Part shown: one piece after another, positions 25,332-35,079 of the stretch
Numbering within the stretch: the stretch's first letter is position 1
Layout: each line of letters begins with the position of its first letter
Assembly: GCF_019396385.1 (NCBI RefSeq)
Contig: NZ_JAHKRN010000043.1
Location: forward strand, 1-64,000
Reading direction: 5' to 3'
From: Nonomuraea harbinensis
GTDB lineage: Bacteria > Actinomycetota > Actinomycetes > Streptosporangiales > Streptosporangiaceae
Length of the DNA: 64,000 bases
The notes under the pieces: generated by a model
Database searches by the model: none
The model's input: only the letters and a program-made list of their open reading frames with translations
What the model was told of the DNA's origin: nothing
Position numbers and translations under genes: made by a program

Positions 25332-28300
25332 GTGTCGTCTGAGTCGTCGCGGACAAACCCGCTGGCAAGCTTTGGTCAGAATGAATGGCTTGTCGACGAG
25401 CTGTACCAGAAGTACCTCCAAGACCCCGAGTCTGTAGACAAGGCCTGGTGGAACTTCTTCGCTGACTACAACCCTGACTACGGACCGGGGCGCACCCCGG
25501 CCAGGGAGGCGGCGAACGGCACGGCTACCGCGCCCGCGCCCGCCCCCGCAGCACCAGCGAAGGAGCCGCCCAAGGCGGCACCACCCAAGGCGGCGCCGGC
25601 CGCCGTGAAGCCGAAGCAGCCGTCTGCCCCGGTGCCCAAGGGCGCCGAGGAGGTCAAGCTGCGCGGCGCCGCGGCGCGCACGGCCGTCAACATGGACGCC
25701 TCGCTGGCCATCCCGACCGCCACCAGCGTCCGGGCCATCCCGGCCAAGCTGATGGTCGACAACCGCATCGTGATCAACAATCACCTCAAGCGGGGTCGCG
25801 GCGGCAAGGTCTCCTTCACCCACCTGATCGGCTTCGCCGTGGTCCGGGCGCTGGCGGCCATGCCGGACATGAACCACTCCTACACCGAGGTCGACGGCAA
25901 GCCCACGCTGGTCAAGCCGGAGCACGTCAACCTCGGCCTGGCCATCGACGTGCAGAAGAGCAACGGCGAGCGCCAGCTGCTCGTGCCGTCGATCAAGGCG
26001 GCCGAGGAGATGGACTTCCGGCAGTTCTGGATGGCCTACGAGGAGATCGTCCGCAAGGCGCGCGCCGGCAAGCTCGGCGTCGACGACTTCGCCGGCACCT
26101 CGATCTCGCTGACCAACCCCGGCACGATCGGCACCGTCCACTCCGTGCCCCGCCTGATGCCCGGCCAGGGCACCATCATCGGCGTGGGCGCGATGGAGTA
26201 CCCCGCCGAATACCAGGGCGCCTCCCCCGAGACGCTCTCCCGCCTGGCCGTCTCCAAGGTCATCACGCTGACCAGCACCTACGACCACCGGATCATCCAG
26301 GGCGCCCAGTCGGGCGACTTCCTGCGCACGATCCACCAGCTGCTGCTCGGCGAGAACGGCTTCTACGACGAGATCTTCGAAGCCCTGCGCATCCCGTACG
26401 AGCCGGTCCGCTGGGTGCAGGACGTCTCGGCCTCGCACGACGACGACGTGTCCAAGTCCGCCCGGGTGCTGGAGCTGATCCACGCCTACCGCGTGCGCGG
26501 TCACCTCATGGCCGAGACCGACCCGCTGGAATACAAGCAGCGCAAGCACCCCGACCTCGACATCCAGTCCCACGGGCTCACCCTGTGGGACCTGGAGCGC
26601 GAGTTCGCCACCGGCGGTTTCGGCGGCCGCCCGCTGATGCGGCTCCGCGAGATCCTGGGCGTGCTCCGCGACTCCTACTGCCGCACCGTCGGCATCGAGT
26701 ACATGCACATCCAGAACCCCGAGGAGCGGGCCTGGATCCAGGCGCGGGTGGAGAAGCCGCACGCCTCCCCGGCCCGTGACGAGCAGCTCAACATCCTGAG
26801 CCGGCTCAACACCGCCGAGGCGTTCGAGACCTTCCTGCAGACCAAGTACGTCGGCCAGAAGCGCTTCTCGCTGGAGGGCGGCGAGTCCCTCATACCGCTG
26901 CTCGACTCGGTGATCAGCGACGCCGCCGACGAGGGCCTCGACGAGGTCGTCATCGGCATGGCCCACCGGGGCCGGCTCAACGTGCTGGCCAACATCGTGG
27001 GCAAGTCCTACGGGCAGATCTTCGGCGAGTTCGAGGGCAACATCGACCCCCGCACCGCCCACGGCTCCGGTGACGTGAAGTACCACCTGGGCGCCTCCGG
27101 CGAGTTCACCGCGCCGAGCGGCAAGACCATCACCACGTCGGTGGTGGCCAACCCGTCCCACCTGGAGGCGGTCGACCCGGTCCTGGAGGGCGTCGTCCGC
27201 GCCAAGCAGGACCTGCTGGAGCGCGGCGAGGAGGGCTTCACGGTCCTGCCGGTGCTCGTCCACGGCGACGCGGCCTTCGCCGGCCAGGGCGTCGTGGCCG
27301 AGACGCTCAACCTGTCGCAGCTGCGCGGCTACCGCACCGGCGGCACCGTCCACGTCGTGGTCAACAACCAGGTCGGCTTCACCACCTCGCCCGCCTCGTC
27401 CCGCTCCTCGGTCTACGCGACCGACGTGGCGCGGATGATCCAGGCGCCGATCTTCCACGTCAACGGCGACGACCCCGAGGCCGTGGTCCGCGTGGGCGAG
27501 CTGGCCTACGAGTACCGCCGGGCGTTCCGCAAGGACGTCGTGATCGACCTCATCTGCTACCGCCGCCGCGGCCACAACGAGGGCGACAACCCGGCCTTCA
27601 CCCAGCCGCTGATGTACGACCTCATCGACGCCAAGCGCTCGACCCGCAAGCTCTACACCGAGGCGCTGATCGGCCGGGGCGACATCACGGTCGAGGAGGC
27701 CGAGTCGGCTCTCCGCGACTACCAGGCCAAGCTGGAGCAGGCGTTCACCGAGACCCGCGAGGCGGCGAAGAAGCCGCTGGAGGCGGGGGCGATGCGGGTG
27801 CCGCCGACCGAGGTGGTCAAGTGGTCCCACGCCGACACGGCGACCTCGATCACCGACGAGACGCTCAAGCGCATCGTCGACACCCAGCTCAGCCTGCCCG
27901 AGGGCTTCACGGTGCACCCGCGCCTCGCGCCGGTGCTGCAGCGCCGGGGCCAGATGGTGGAGCAGGACTCCATCGACTGGAGCATGGGCGAGACGCTGGC
28001 GTTCGGCGCGCTGCTCATCGACGGCCACCCGGTCCGCCTCGTCGGTCAGGACTCCCGCCGCGGCACGTTCACCCAGCGCCACGCCGTGCTGGTCGACCGC
28101 GTGACCGGCGCCGAGCACACCCCGCTCAAGGCGTTCAACCAGGGCACGACCAAGTTCTACGTCTACGACTCGCTGCTGAGCGAGTTCGCGGCGCTGGGCT
28201 TCGAGTACGGCTACAGCGTCGTACGCCCTGACGCGCTGGTGCTGTGGGAGGCGCAGTTCGGCGACTTCGTCAACGGCGCCCAGACGATCATCGACGAGTT

Positions 28301-29000
28301 CATCTCGTCCGGTGAGCAGAAGTGGGGCCAGCGCTCGGGCGTGGTGCTCATGCTGCCGCACGGCTACGAGGGTCAGGGTCCCGACCACTCCTCGGCCCGC
28401 ATCGAGCGGTTCCTCCAGGTCTGCGCGCTCGACAACATGACGGTCGCGCAGCCGACCACCCCGGCCAACCACTTCCACCTGCTGCGCTGGCAGGTGAAGT
28501 CGGGCCGGCACAAGCCGCTGGTCATCTTCACGCCGAAGTGGCTGCTGCGCCACAAGCGGGCCACCTCGAAGGCCGCCGACTTCACCTCGGGCACCTTCCA
28601 GCCGGTCATCGGCGAGACGCTGATCGACCCGGGCAAGGTCACCAGGGTGGTCCTGTGCTCCGGCAAGGTCTACTACGACCTGCTGGCCAAGCGGGAGGCC
28701 GACGGCCGCGACGACGTGGCGCTGGTCCGCGTGGAGCGGCTCTACCCGTACCCGAAGGAGGAGCTCGACGCCGAGCTGGCCCGGTTCGGCCCGCAGGCCG
28801 AGCTGCTCTGGGTGCAGGACGAGCCGATCAACATGGGTCCGTGGCCCTACCTGTCGCTCAAGCTGGCCGAGGACCCGCAGCTGCTGGGCGGCCGCCCCCT
28901 GCGGCGGGTCTCCCGTCCGGCCAACAGCTCGCCCGCGGCCGGCTCGCACGCCGCCCACGACGCGGAGCTGGAGGAGATCCTGCGCCAGGTCTACGGCTGA
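25332..29000 (+). CDS. kgd: Multifunctional 2-oxoglutarate decarboxylase/dehydrogenase E1-E2 (Kgd)
   Basis: 1222 residues if started at GTG 25332 ([19 protein letters not shown]), which fits the family N-terminus; an in-frame TTG at 25278 is also open. Domain order: short E1-binding N-terminus, Ala/Pro/Lys-rich linker (about residues 70-110), E2-type acyltransferase domain (catalytic DHRIIQGA), then the TPP-dependent E1 domain ([25 protein letters not shown]). No lipoyl domain, as is normal for actinobacterial Kgd. It makes succinyl-CoA, succinate semialdehyde or 2-hydroxy-3-oxoadipate from 2-oxoglutarate in the TCA cycle. Followed by a strong terminator. Confidence 0.95.
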   Translation: MSSESSRTNPLASFGQNEWLVDELYQKYLQDPESVDKAWWNFFADYNPDYGPGRTPAREAANGTATAPAPAPAAPAKEPPKAAPPKAAPAAVKPKQPSAPVPKGAEEVKLRGAAARTAVNMDASLAIPTATSVRAIPAKLMVDNRIVINNHLKRGRGGKVSFTHLIGFAVVRALAAMPDMNHSYTEVDGKPTLVKPEHVNLGLAIDVQKSNGERQLLVPSIKAAEEMDFRQFWMAYEEIVRKARAGKLGVDDFAGTSISLTNPGTIGTVHSVPRLMPGQGTIIGVGAMEYPAEYQGASPETLSRLAVSKVITLTSTYDHRIIQGAQSGDFLRTIHQLLLGENGFYDEIFEALRIPYEPVRWVQDVSASHDDDVSKSARVLELIHAYRVRGHLMAETDPLEYKQRKHPDLDIQSHGLTLWDLEREFATGGFGGRPLMRLREILGVLRDSYCRTVGIEYMHIQNPEERAWIQARVEKPHASPARDEQLNILSRLNTAEAFETFLQTKYVGQKRFSLEGGESLIPLLDSVISDAADEGLDEVVIGMAHRGRLNVLANIVGKSYGQIFGEFEGNIDPRTAHGSGDVKYHLGASGEFTAPSGKTITTSVVANPSHLEAVDPVLEGVVRAKQDLLERGEEGFTVLPVLVHGDAAFAGQGVVAETLNLSQLRGYRTGGTVHVVVNNQVGFTTSPASSRSSVYATDVARMIQAPIFHVNGDDPEAVVRVGELAYEYRRAFRKDVVIDLICYRRRGHNEGDNPAFTQPLMYDLIDAKRSTRKLYTEALIGRGDITVEEAESALRDYQAKLEQAFTETREAAKKPLEAGAMRVPPTEVVKWSHADTATSITDETLKRIVDTQLSLPEGFTVHPRLAPVLQRRGQMVEQDSIDWSMGETLAFGALLIDGHPVRLVGQDSRRGTFTQRHAVLVDRVTGAEHTPLKAFNQGTTKFYVYDSLLSEFAALGFEYGYSVVRPDALVLWEAQFGDFVNGAQTIIDEFISSGEQKWGQRSGVVLMLPHGYEGQGPDHSSARIERFLQVCALDNMTVAQPTTPANHFHLLRWQVKSGRHKPLVIFTPKWLLRHKRATSKAADFTSGTFQPVIGETLIDPGKVTRVVLCSGKVYYDLLAKREADGRDDVALVRVERLYPYPKEELDAELARFGPQAELLWVQDEPINMGPWPYLSLKLAEDPQLLGGRPLRRVSRPANSSPAAGSHAAHDAELEEILRQVYG

Positions 29001-29012
29001 CCTGATCACGTG

Positions 29013-29042
29013 AGTCGGCCCCCGCCCCGGCGGGGGCCGACT
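29013..29042 (+). terminator. Hairpin terminator after kgd
   Basis: AGTCGGCCCCCGCC pairs perfectly with its complement around CC, 12 bases past the kgd stop. It separates kgd from the small DUF6104 gene. Confidence 0.8.
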
Positions 29043-29105
29043 GCTTTCGCCGCGCTCCCCGCCGGGACGTGCGGGTCGCTTGGAGAGTCGAGGAGACGGA
29101 GCACG

Positions 29106-29282
29106 ATGTACTTCACGGATCGGGGGATCGAGGAGCTGGTCGCTCGCCGGGGCGAGGAGGAGGTCACCCTGCTCTGGCTCGGCGAGCGGCTGCGCGAGTT
29201 CGTCGATCTCAACCCCGAGTTCGAGACACCGGTCGAGCGTCTGGCCACCTGGCTGGCCAGGCTCGACGACGAGGACGAGTGA
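29106..29282 (+). CDS. DUF6104 family small protein
   Basis: 58 residues, very acidic at both ends (MYFTDRGIEELVARRGEEEV at the start, ARLDDEDE at the end). It matches DUF6104, a short actinobacterial family that I recall lying next to kgd in Streptomyces. ATG 29106 follows GGAGACGGAGCACG. No signal peptide, no known function; a role tied to oxoglutarate dehydrogenase is only a guess from synteny. Confidence 0.8.
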   Translation: MYFTDRGIEELVARRGEEEVTLLWLGERLREFVDLNPEFETPVERLATWLARLDDEDE

Positions 29283-29298
29283 CACCCGCCCGCCCGTA

Positions 29299-29337
29299 GA
29301 CGCGATACATCTTGAGATTTCGGCGGACGCGACATAT
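29299..29337 (+). promoter_or_regulatory. Direct repeat GACGCGAyAyAT, likely PadR operator
   Basis: GACGCGATACAT (29299) recurs as GACGCGACATAT (29326), and TCAAGATGCGTC follows at about 29350 in inverted orientation. The cluster lies just before the DUF4097-PadR operon and is probably bound by the PadR protein; this is inferred from placement and from similar repeats seen upstream of such operons. Confidence 0.4.
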
Positions 29338-29378
29338 CGTGTTCACTGTCAAGATGCGTCGCCAGAGAGGGCGGGATC

Positions 29379-30182
29379 ATGCGGCAGTGGACCATCGAGA
29401 GTCCAGAGCAGCTCACGTTCGGGCACGTTGACGCCCTCGACGTGCGCATCGTGGCGGGCAGGCTCGCCGTGCTGGCCAGCGACGGTCCACCGGCGCTCGA
29501 AGTGGCCGAGTTCGACTCGGCCTCACCGCTGCTGGTCACCTACGACGAGGACGCCCGGCGCCTGAGCGTCACGTACAAGGATCTGACCTGGGACGGGATG
29601 CTCGGCTGGCTGCGCCGCGACCGGCGCAGGACCGTCGCGACGCTCACCGTGCCGCGCCGCTGCGCGGTCAACGCCGGAGTCGTGTCGGCGTCCGCCGTGG
29701 TGGCCGGGTTCGAGGCGTCGACGCAGGTCAAGAGCGTGTCCGGCGAGATCGTGCTCGACGGCGTGAGCGGTGAGGTGAGCGCCACCACCGCCTCCGGCGC
29801 GGTGGAGAGCCGGGCGATGGAGGGCGATCTGTCGTTCAAGAGCGTCTCCGGCGACCTGACCGTCGCCGACGGCCTGCCGCGCAGGCTGCGCGCCAACACC
29901 GTCTCCGGCCGCATCACCGCCGACCTCGCGCTCAAGCCGACCGGCTACGTCACGCTGAACACGGTCTCCGGCTCCATCCTGGTCCGGCTGCCCGAGAACG
30001 CGGCGACGGACGTCACGATCAGGTCGACGTCCGGCCGCCTGGTCAGCGCCTTCGAGGAGGTGTCGCAGACCGGCGGCCCCGGCGCCCGGTCGATGTCGGG
30101 GCGGCTGGGCGGCGGCATGGCCTCCCTTTCCGCGACGACCGTCTCCGGCGAAGTCACGCTGCTCAAGAGGGAGAAGCAATGA
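29379..30182 (+). CDS. DUF4097 beta-strand-repeat protein
   Basis: 267 residues. The second half repeats the pattern SVSGEIVLDGVSGEV, TASGAVESRAMEGDLSFKSV, a right-handed beta-helix-like repeat (DUF4097) with a Ser-Gly at each turn. No signal peptide is visible. The TGA overlaps the PadR gene start (ATGA at 30179). DUF4097-PadR pairs are widespread in actinobacteria; the DUF4097 protein may sense or titrate the regulator, but no function is established. Confidence 0.88.
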   Translation: MRQWTIESPEQLTFGHVDALDVRIVAGRLAVLASDGPPALEVAEFDSASPLLVTYDEDARRLSVTYKDLTWDGMLGWLRRDRRRTVATLTVPRRCAVNAGVVSASAVVAGFEASTQVKSVSGEIVLDGVSGEVSATTASGAVESRAMEGDLSFKSVSGDLTVADGLPRRLRANTVSGRITADLALKPTGYVTLNTVSGSILVRLPENAATDVTIRSTSGRLVSAFEEVSQTGGPGARSMSGRLGGGMASLSATTVSGEVTLLKREKQ

Positions 30183-30919
30183 GTCCCGTCTTCGGCCACG
30201 GCCGGCTCCGGCTCTACCTGCTCAAGCTGCTGGAGGAGAGCCCCCGCCACGGGTACGAGGTCATCCGGCTGTTGCAGGACCGTTTCCTCGGCGTCTACTC
30301 GCCCTCCCCCGGCACCATCTACCCGCGCCTGGCCCGCCTGGAGGCCGAAGGCCTGGTCACGCACGAGGTGGCCGACGGCAAGAAGGTGTTCTCCATCACC
30401 GACAAGGGCCGCGAGGAGCTGAACGCCCGCCTCGACGAGCTCGACGACCTGGAGCGGGAGATCTCGGCCTCGGTACGCGACATCGCCCGCGAGGTGAAGG
30501 AGGACGTCCGCGACACCGTCAAGTCGCTGCGCGAAGAGCTGACGCGGATGGCCAGGGACGTGCGCACCGGCACCGGCGACGACGTCCGCCGTACGCGTGA
30601 GCGGCAGAAGCAGGAGTTCACCCGGCTCAAGGAGGAGCAGAAGCGCCAGTGGAGCGAGCACGCCCAGCATTGGCAGGGCGAGAGCGAGCGGCTGGCCGGC
30701 GAGTGGCGGCGCATCTGGACCGAGGTGTGGCGCACGGTCGGCGGCGCGCCGGAGAGCCGGGCGGAGCTGGACGACGAGCTGGGCGAGGCGCTCGCCGACT
30801 TCGTGGCGAAGGTCCGCGAGGAGGCGTCGGAGTCCAGCATCACCCGCGAGAAGCTCGACGACCTGCGGCGCACGCTCGACGAGACGTCCGCCCGGGTGCG
30901 TGACACGCTGCGGTCATGA
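30179..30919 (+). CDS. PadR family transcriptional regulator
   Basis: 246 residues: N-terminal winged helix (LLKLLEESPRHGYEVIRLL ... SPGTIYPRLARLEAEGLV) typical of PadR, then a long charged C-terminal region that is predicted helical and coiled-coil rich (RQKQEFTRLKEEQKRQWSE), longer than in minimal PadR proteins. Coupled to the DUF4097 gene by ATGA. Probably represses its own operon through the repeats at 29299-29337. Confidence 0.9.
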   Translation: MSPVFGHGRLRLYLLKLLEESPRHGYEVIRLLQDRFLGVYSPSPGTIYPRLARLEAEGLVTHEVADGKKVFSITDKGREELNARLDELDDLEREISASVRDIAREVKEDVRDTVKSLREELTRMARDVRTGTGDDVRRTRERQKQEFTRLKEEQKRQWSEHAQHWQGESERLAGEWRRIWTEVWRTVGGAPESRAELDDELGEALADFVAKVREEASESSITREKLDDLRRTLDETSARVRDTLRS

Positions 30920-30925
30920 TCCGCC

Positions 30926-30968
30926 GGAGGGCGCCTGGTCCCCCGCCACCCGGGACCAGGCGCCCTCC
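30926..30968. terminator. Bidirectional hairpin terminator
   Basis: A perfect 17-bp stem GGAGGGCGCCTGGTCCC with a nine-base loop lies between the converging PadR and oxidoreductase genes, five bases from each stop, and can serve both strands. Confidence 0.9.
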
Positions 30969-30972
30969 GAGG

Positions 30973-31929
30973 TCAGGCGGTGAAGACGATCTTGCCGAAG
31001 ACGTCGCCCTCGTGCATGGCCGCGAACCCGTCCCGGGCCTCGGCGAGCGGCATCGTCCGGTCGACGACCGGCCGGACCCCGGTCTGCTCCAGGAAGACGC
31101 CCAGCCGCTGGAGCTGGTCGCGGGTCCCCATGGTGGAGCCGACCACCGAGAGCTGCAGAAAGAAGACCCGGTTCAGGTCGGCCGGCGGGACCGCCCCGCT
31201 GGTGGCGCCGCTGACCACGATCCGACCGCCCGGCCTCAGCGACTTGAGCGAATGGTCCCAGGTGGCCTGACCGACCGTCTCCATCACGGCGTCCACCCGC
31301 TCGGGCAGCCGCGCGCCGGACTCGAAGACCTGGTCGGCGCCGAGCTCGCGGGCCCGTTCCCGCTTGGACTCGGAGCGGCTGGTCGCCCACACGCGGAACC
31401 CGCCCGCCCGGCCGAGCGCGATGAGCGCGGTGGCGACGCCGCCGCCGGCCCCCTGCACGAGCACGGTCGAGCCGGGCTCCAGCCCGGCCTTGTCGAACAG
31501 CATCCGGTACGCGGTCAGCCACGCGGTGGGCAGGCAGGCGGCCTCCTCGAAGGAGAGCGCGGCCGGCTTGGGCACGAGGTTGCGGCGGGGCACGGCCACG
31601 CGTTCGGCGAACGTGCCGTCGTACACCTCCGACAGCAGCGACCGCTTCGGATCGAGCGTCTCGTCGGCCCCGATGCCGACCACCGCGTGCACGACGACCT
31701 CGTTGCCGTCCTCGTCGACGCCGGCCGCGTCGCAGCCGAGCACGATCGGCAGCCGGTCCTGCCTGATGCCGACGCCCTTGAGCGTCCACAGGTCGTGGTG
31801 GTTGAGCGCGGCCGCCCGCACCGAGACGGTCGTCCAGCCGTCGGGGACCTTCGGCTCGGGGCGCTCACCGAGGGTCAGGCCGGCGAGAGGATTGTCGGGA
31901 TCGGTCTGTGTGGCGGTAACGGCGAACAT
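30973..31929 (-). CDS. Zinc-binding-type dehydrogenase (quinone-oxidoreductase-like MDR)
   Basis: 318 residues of the MDR superfamily. The groES-like N-terminal half (ALNHHDLWTLKGV) lacks the catalytic zinc ligands of true ADHs; the NADP site is VLVQGAGGGVATALIALG followed by SRSESKRERARELGAD, with Arg/Lys that favour NADPH. The residues VDRTMPLAEARDGFAAM at the end are standard. Reduces quinones or enals. Stands alone behind the bidirectional terminator. Confidence 0.88.
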   Translation of the reverse strand: MFAVTATQTDPDNPLAGLTLGERPEPKVPDGWTTVSVRAAALNHHDLWTLKGVGIRQDRLPIVLGCDAAGVDEDGNEVVVHAVVGIGADETLDPKRSLLSEVYDGTFAERVAVPRRNLVPKPAALSFEEAACLPTAWLTAYRMLFDKAGLEPGSTVLVQGAGGGVATALIALGRAGGFRVWATSRSESKRERARELGADQVFESGARLPERVDAVMETVGQATWDHSLKSLRPGGRIVVSGATSGAVPPADLNRVFFLQLSVVGSTMGTRDQLQRLGVFLEQTGVRPVVDRTMPLAEARDGFAAMHEGDVFGKIVFTA

Positions 31930-31938
31930 GGCCGCACC

Positions 31939-32826
31939 TTACTTGACGCTGATCCGGATGCCGTCGAGCGCCTTGCCGACGAACGCGTCGTCGCCCATCG
32001 CTACCACGCGCATCCCGTCACGGCACACGTCCGCGACCGGGTGTCCGCGCCCCCGGACGCCCCGGGGCAGGCCGCGCGTCTTCTCGCAGCCGGGGGTGGG
32101 GATGAGCGCCACCATGTCGGTCGCGCCGCCGCCGAACCAGAGCTGCGGGCCCACCGGTTCGCCGCGTTCGGTGTCGCCCGGTGCGGCCAGCCGCACCCGC
32201 CCGGCGCCGGACAGCACCAGGTGGCCGTCACCGGTCACCCGGCCGCGCACCCCGCTCGCGACCGCCAGCCGCTGGTCGAACCCCAGCCCGGGCGGGCGGT
32301 CGTACATGGCCATCCGCCACGGGCCGAACGCGAACAGCAGCACCTGCCCGAACGAGCCGCTGCCCGCCTGACGTGGCCAGAGCGTCACGTTGTCGCCGAA
32401 CGACCTGATCGGCTCGCCCCCTCGGGTGATCTCCAGCTCGCCGTTGTAGGGGGCGGTGAGCTGGCGGAACTCGTCGTCGACCCACACGCCCTGGAACGGT
32501 CGCAAACCGAGCCGGTCGAGGCGGAGCTCGGCGGGGTAGCGCACGGTGGCCCGGACGCCGTCGGGGAACGTCACCTCGATCCGCGCCGTGCCCTTCTTCT
32601 CGTCCGCTTCCGGATGCAGCAGGTTGGGGCGGCTGTCGAGGCGGGTGAGCGACCGGATGGGGGCGGCGGCCTCGCGGGGCGGTTCCCGCTCGGGCGCGGG
32701 TTCGGGCCCGCGGCTGAGGATCAGGCCGGCGACGGACGCGCCCAGGAGCGCGAGCACGACCAGCAGCCCGATCGGACGGCGGCGGTCGCGCTCGCCCGCT
32801 TCGATGACATCGAACTGATCGGCCAC
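31939..32826 (-). CDS. Membrane-anchored protein of unknown function
   Basis: 295 residues with one membrane segment near residues 18-38 (RPIGLLVVLALLGASVAGLI), so the bulk would lie outside the membrane. A Pro/Glu-rich linker (EPAPEREPPREAA) joins it to a beta-rich domain with several FPDGVRATVRYPAEL-type strands. Two cysteines near the C-terminus (TPGCEKT, ADVCRDG) may pair. I do not recognise a family. It lies only nine bases from the MDR gene and could be the first gene of a two-gene unit. Confidence 0.75.
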   Translation of the reverse strand: MADQFDVIEAGERDRRRPIGLLVVLALLGASVAGLILSRGPEPAPEREPPREAAAPIRSLTRLDSRPNLLHPEADEKKGTARIEVTFPDGVRATVRYPAELRLDRLGLRPFQGVWVDDEFRQLTAPYNGELEITRGGEPIRSFGDNVTLWPRQAGSGSFGQVLLFAFGPWRMAMYDRPPGLGFDQRLAVASGVRGRVTGDGHLVLSGAGRVRLAAPGDTERGEPVGPQLWFGGGATDMVALIPTPGCEKTRGLPRGVRGRGHPVADVCRDGMRVVAMGDDAFVGKALDGIRISVK

Positions 32827-32861
32827 GACGGACCTCGCTAGCGAGTTGTACTGCCCTCAGT

Positions 32862-33287
32862 TCAGTTGAGCGGCGACCGCCAGCGCAACCCCTCGAACTT
32901 GGCGAAATCCCGGTCACAGGTCACGAATTCGCATCCGTGCTCGATGGCGAGCGCGGCGAGATACGCGTCGGGCACGAGCTTTCCTTTCGCGTCGGATGCG
33001 ACGCACAGCCGGGTGAAGATCTCCCAGTGCCGGGACCCGGCGTGGATCGTCACCGCGTGTGGCTGGCCACGGACGCTCTCGGCGAACTGTCTGGCCGTCT
33101 CGAAGGGCGTCGAGCCTGGGATGCGCGGGTCGGTGACGATGCGGATGAAGCCGTTGATGACGAAGTCGCTCACCGCGTAGGACTCCTCCCCGTAGAGGAG
33201 CTCCTTGAGGGCGGCGAGGCACTGCTCGTGGTGCTCCATGTCCCGCCGCTGCGCGTTGACCAGGATGTTGACATCAAGCATCCTCAT
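32862..33287 (-). CDS. vapC: PIN-domain ribonuclease toxin (VapC family)
   Basis: 141 residues from ATG 33287. PIN-domain acids are in place: MLDVNILVNA (first Asp), then SDFVINGFIRI, KLVPDAYLAALAIEHG (second acid) and FVTCDRDFAKF (third), giving an Mg-dependent RNase fold. Overlaps the 3' end of the antitoxin gene by 14 bases, the usual vapBC arrangement. The start at 33281 (MLDVN) is too close to a GAGG to be preferred. Target RNA unknown. Confidence 0.9.
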   Translation of the reverse strand: MRMLDVNILVNAQRRDMEHHEQCLAALKELLYGEESYAVSDFVINGFIRIVTDPRIPGSTPFETARQFAESVRGQPHAVTIHAGSRHWEIFTRLCVASDAKGKLVPDAYLAALAIEHGCEFVTCDRDFAKFEGLRWRSPLN

Positions 33288-33546
33288 GCTGCCGCACCCC
33301 CACCACACGCTCGATGTCATCCAGTTCAAGCATCTCCTGGATCTCGTGCCAGGTCAGCGTCGGCCCGTCCTCGGCCCCGGAGAGGGGCAGGTTGATCTGG
33401 GGGCGCTCCACCGTGTCGGTGGAACGGTTGAGTAGTTGACGCAAGGCGTCCTCCATCACTGAGTTGAGACTGCGTCCGTTTCTGGCCGCGTACGCCTTCG
33501 CCTCGTTGAGGAGTGTCTCGTCGATGCGCACCGTGGTCCTCCGCAT
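33274..33546 (-). CDS. vapB: Ribbon-helix-helix antitoxin (VapB family)
   Basis: About 90 residues if started at ATG 33546 (MRRTTVRIDETLLNEAKAYA); an ATG at 33570 would add eight residues but lies inside the palindrome described next, so the shorter start is preferred. The N-terminal ribbon-helix-helix (RTTVRID ... SLNSVMEDALRQLL) binds DNA; the C-terminal tail (WHEIQEMLELDD) would wrap the PIN toxin. Forms a toxin-antitoxin operon with the following gene. Confidence 0.88.
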   Translation of the reverse strand: MRRTTVRIDETLLNEAKAYAARNGRSLNSVMEDALRQLLNRSTDTVERPQINLPLSGAEDGPTLTWHEIQEMLELDDIERVVGVRQHEDA

Positions 33547-33564
33547 GACTCCAGCGTCCGCCAG

Positions 33565-33580
33565 TGACATTTAAATGTCA
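33565..33580. promoter_or_regulatory. Palindromic vapB operator TGACATTTAAATGTCA
   Basis: A perfect 16-bp palindrome 18 bases upstream of the preferred vapB start, and overlapping a TTGACA -35-like hexamer on the minus strand. This is the expected position and symmetry for autorepression by the RHH antitoxin. Confidence 0.7.
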
Positions 33581-33630
33581 ATAGCGAAGCGTAGTCGAGC
33601 GATCACAATCTTTGCACCATCTTTGCCACC

Positions 33631-35079
33631 TCACCAACTCGCCACATTGACCTTGCCGTCCGTCGTCAGCTCGACCCGCTGCCCCACCAGCTCCCGCGAC
33701 ACGGCGTCCGCCATCAGCTCCTCCCTGGTCACGTGCGCGTACGCCCGCGCCCCCGACGGCAGGTCGGCGACCAGGATGCCCCGCCACGGCACGCCGTCCT
33801 TGTCGTAGGCGACCGTGTATCCCGCCACGACCGCCGGTCCCTCGTACGAGTCCGCGATCGGCACCGGCTCGGCGGTGAAGACCGGCTCCGGCCCGCCCAG
33901 GACACCGCCCGGCTCCGTGGACCAGATCGCGTACGTGTGCTTGGTCAGGTGCATGCCGACCCCGGTGACGAGCCCGTGGCCGCCGCCGGCGCGCAGCAGG
34001 CCGGCCATGGTGGCGGTGGAGTGCAGCACGTAGTCGCTGGCCGGGCCGCCCGCGTACGGCAGGCCGCCGGTGACGGTGAGGCCGCGCGGGTCCATCGGGT
34101 CGAGCTTGATCGCGTCGCACGCCTGGCGCAGCGCGATGGCGAAGCAGCTGTAGACGTCGAGCGCGCGCATGTCGTCCAGAGTGAGCCCGGCCCTGGCGAA
34201 CGCGGACTCGGCGGCCCTCCCGACGGCCTGCGAGGCGCCGAGCGCGGGCCGGGCGGCCACCTCCCACGTGTCCTCGGCGTAGGCCCAGCCGCGCAGGTAG
34301 ACGCGCTGGTCGGCGGGCACCCCGAGGCGGTCGGCGAGCGCGGTGCTGGCCAGCACGACCGCCGCCGCCTGGTCGACCTCGATCACGGCCACGGTGCTCC
34401 GGTTGTACGGCCAGCCGACGAACCGGTTGCCGTCGATCAGCTCTTCGGAGGTGCGCGGGGTGCGCCGCCAGGCGTGCGGGTTGGCGGCGGCCACCCGCGT
34501 CATCGGCGCCATCATCCGGCCCCGGTCGAGCATCTCCTGCTCGATCGTGTGGCCGAGGGCGGCGCGGCGGGCGGTTTCCATGATCGGGTACGTGTGCACG
34601 GGCAGGAAGAGCTCGTGCGCCAGCTCGCTGGGGTGCGGCGGCCGTTCCCAGGCGTACGGCGGCCTCGGGTCGGCGGCATGGCTCCACGGCGCGTGCTCGC
34701 CCGCCAGCCGGTACGCCCGGCGGGTGGCCAGCGCCTCGGCTCCGGTGATCAGCGCGGAGTCGAGCTCGCCGGCCGCGATCCGGGCCGCCGCCTCGCCGAT
34801 GAGCGTCTGCGGGGCGGTGCCGCTGACCTTCGAGTACGCGGTGTGCCCCGGAGTGGCGCCGAGCCGCTCGGCGAGCCGGCCGGTGGGCGTGTCGTACTGC
34901 CAGGAGTCCGTGTGGACGATCTGGATCGATTCGAGGCGTTCCACCGGGAGCCGCGCCTGGGCCGCGGCGGCCCGCGCCGTCTCCTCCCACAGGTCGAGCG
35001 GTTCAGGGCCGGGCTGCTCGCGGACGGTGCGCTGGGCCTCGCCGATGAGGCAGGGGGTGCGTGGATCCATGCCCTCCAT
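33631..35079 (-). CDS. Thiolase-like acetyl-CoA acetyltransferase
   Basis: 482 residues of the SCP2-thiolase-like group common in actinobacteria. The N-terminal half has SKVSGTAPQTLIGEAAARIA, and the C-terminal half contains LDVYSCFAIALRQA with a cysteine at the expected active-site region and the GVGMHLTKHTYAIWSTEP His motif. The last 100 residues form an extra beta domain. A second Met at 35070 could also start it. Probably acts in acyl-CoA chain shortening. Confidence 0.85.
   Translation of the reverse strand: MEGMDPRTPCLIGEAQRTVREQPGPEPLDLWEETARAAAAQARLPVERLESIQIVHTDSWQYDTPTGRLAERLGATPGHTAYSKVSGTAPQTLIGEAAARIAAGELDSALITGAEALATRRAYRLAGEHAPWSHAADPRPPYAWERPPHPSELAHELFLPVHTYPIMETARRAALGHTIEQEMLDRGRMMAPMTRVAAANPHAWRRTPRTSEELIDGNRFVGWPYNRSTVAVIEVDQAAAVVLASTALADRLGVPADQRVYLRGWAYAEDTWEVAARPALGASQAVGRAAESAFARAGLTLDDMRALDVYSCFAIALRQACDAIKLDPMDPRGLTVTGGLPYAGGPASDYVLHSTATMAGLLRAGGGHGLVTGVGMHLTKHTYAIWSTEPGGVLGGPEPVFTAEPVPIADSYEGPAVVAGYTVAYDKDGVPWRGILVADLPSGARAYAHVTREELMADAVSRELVGQRVELTTDGKVNVASW

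Noticed and set aside
25242-29285. A very long open frame on the minus strand opposite kgd
   Set aside because: It is a mirror of the strong codon bias of kgd (GC-rich third positions), with composition unlike a protein and no start or homology.
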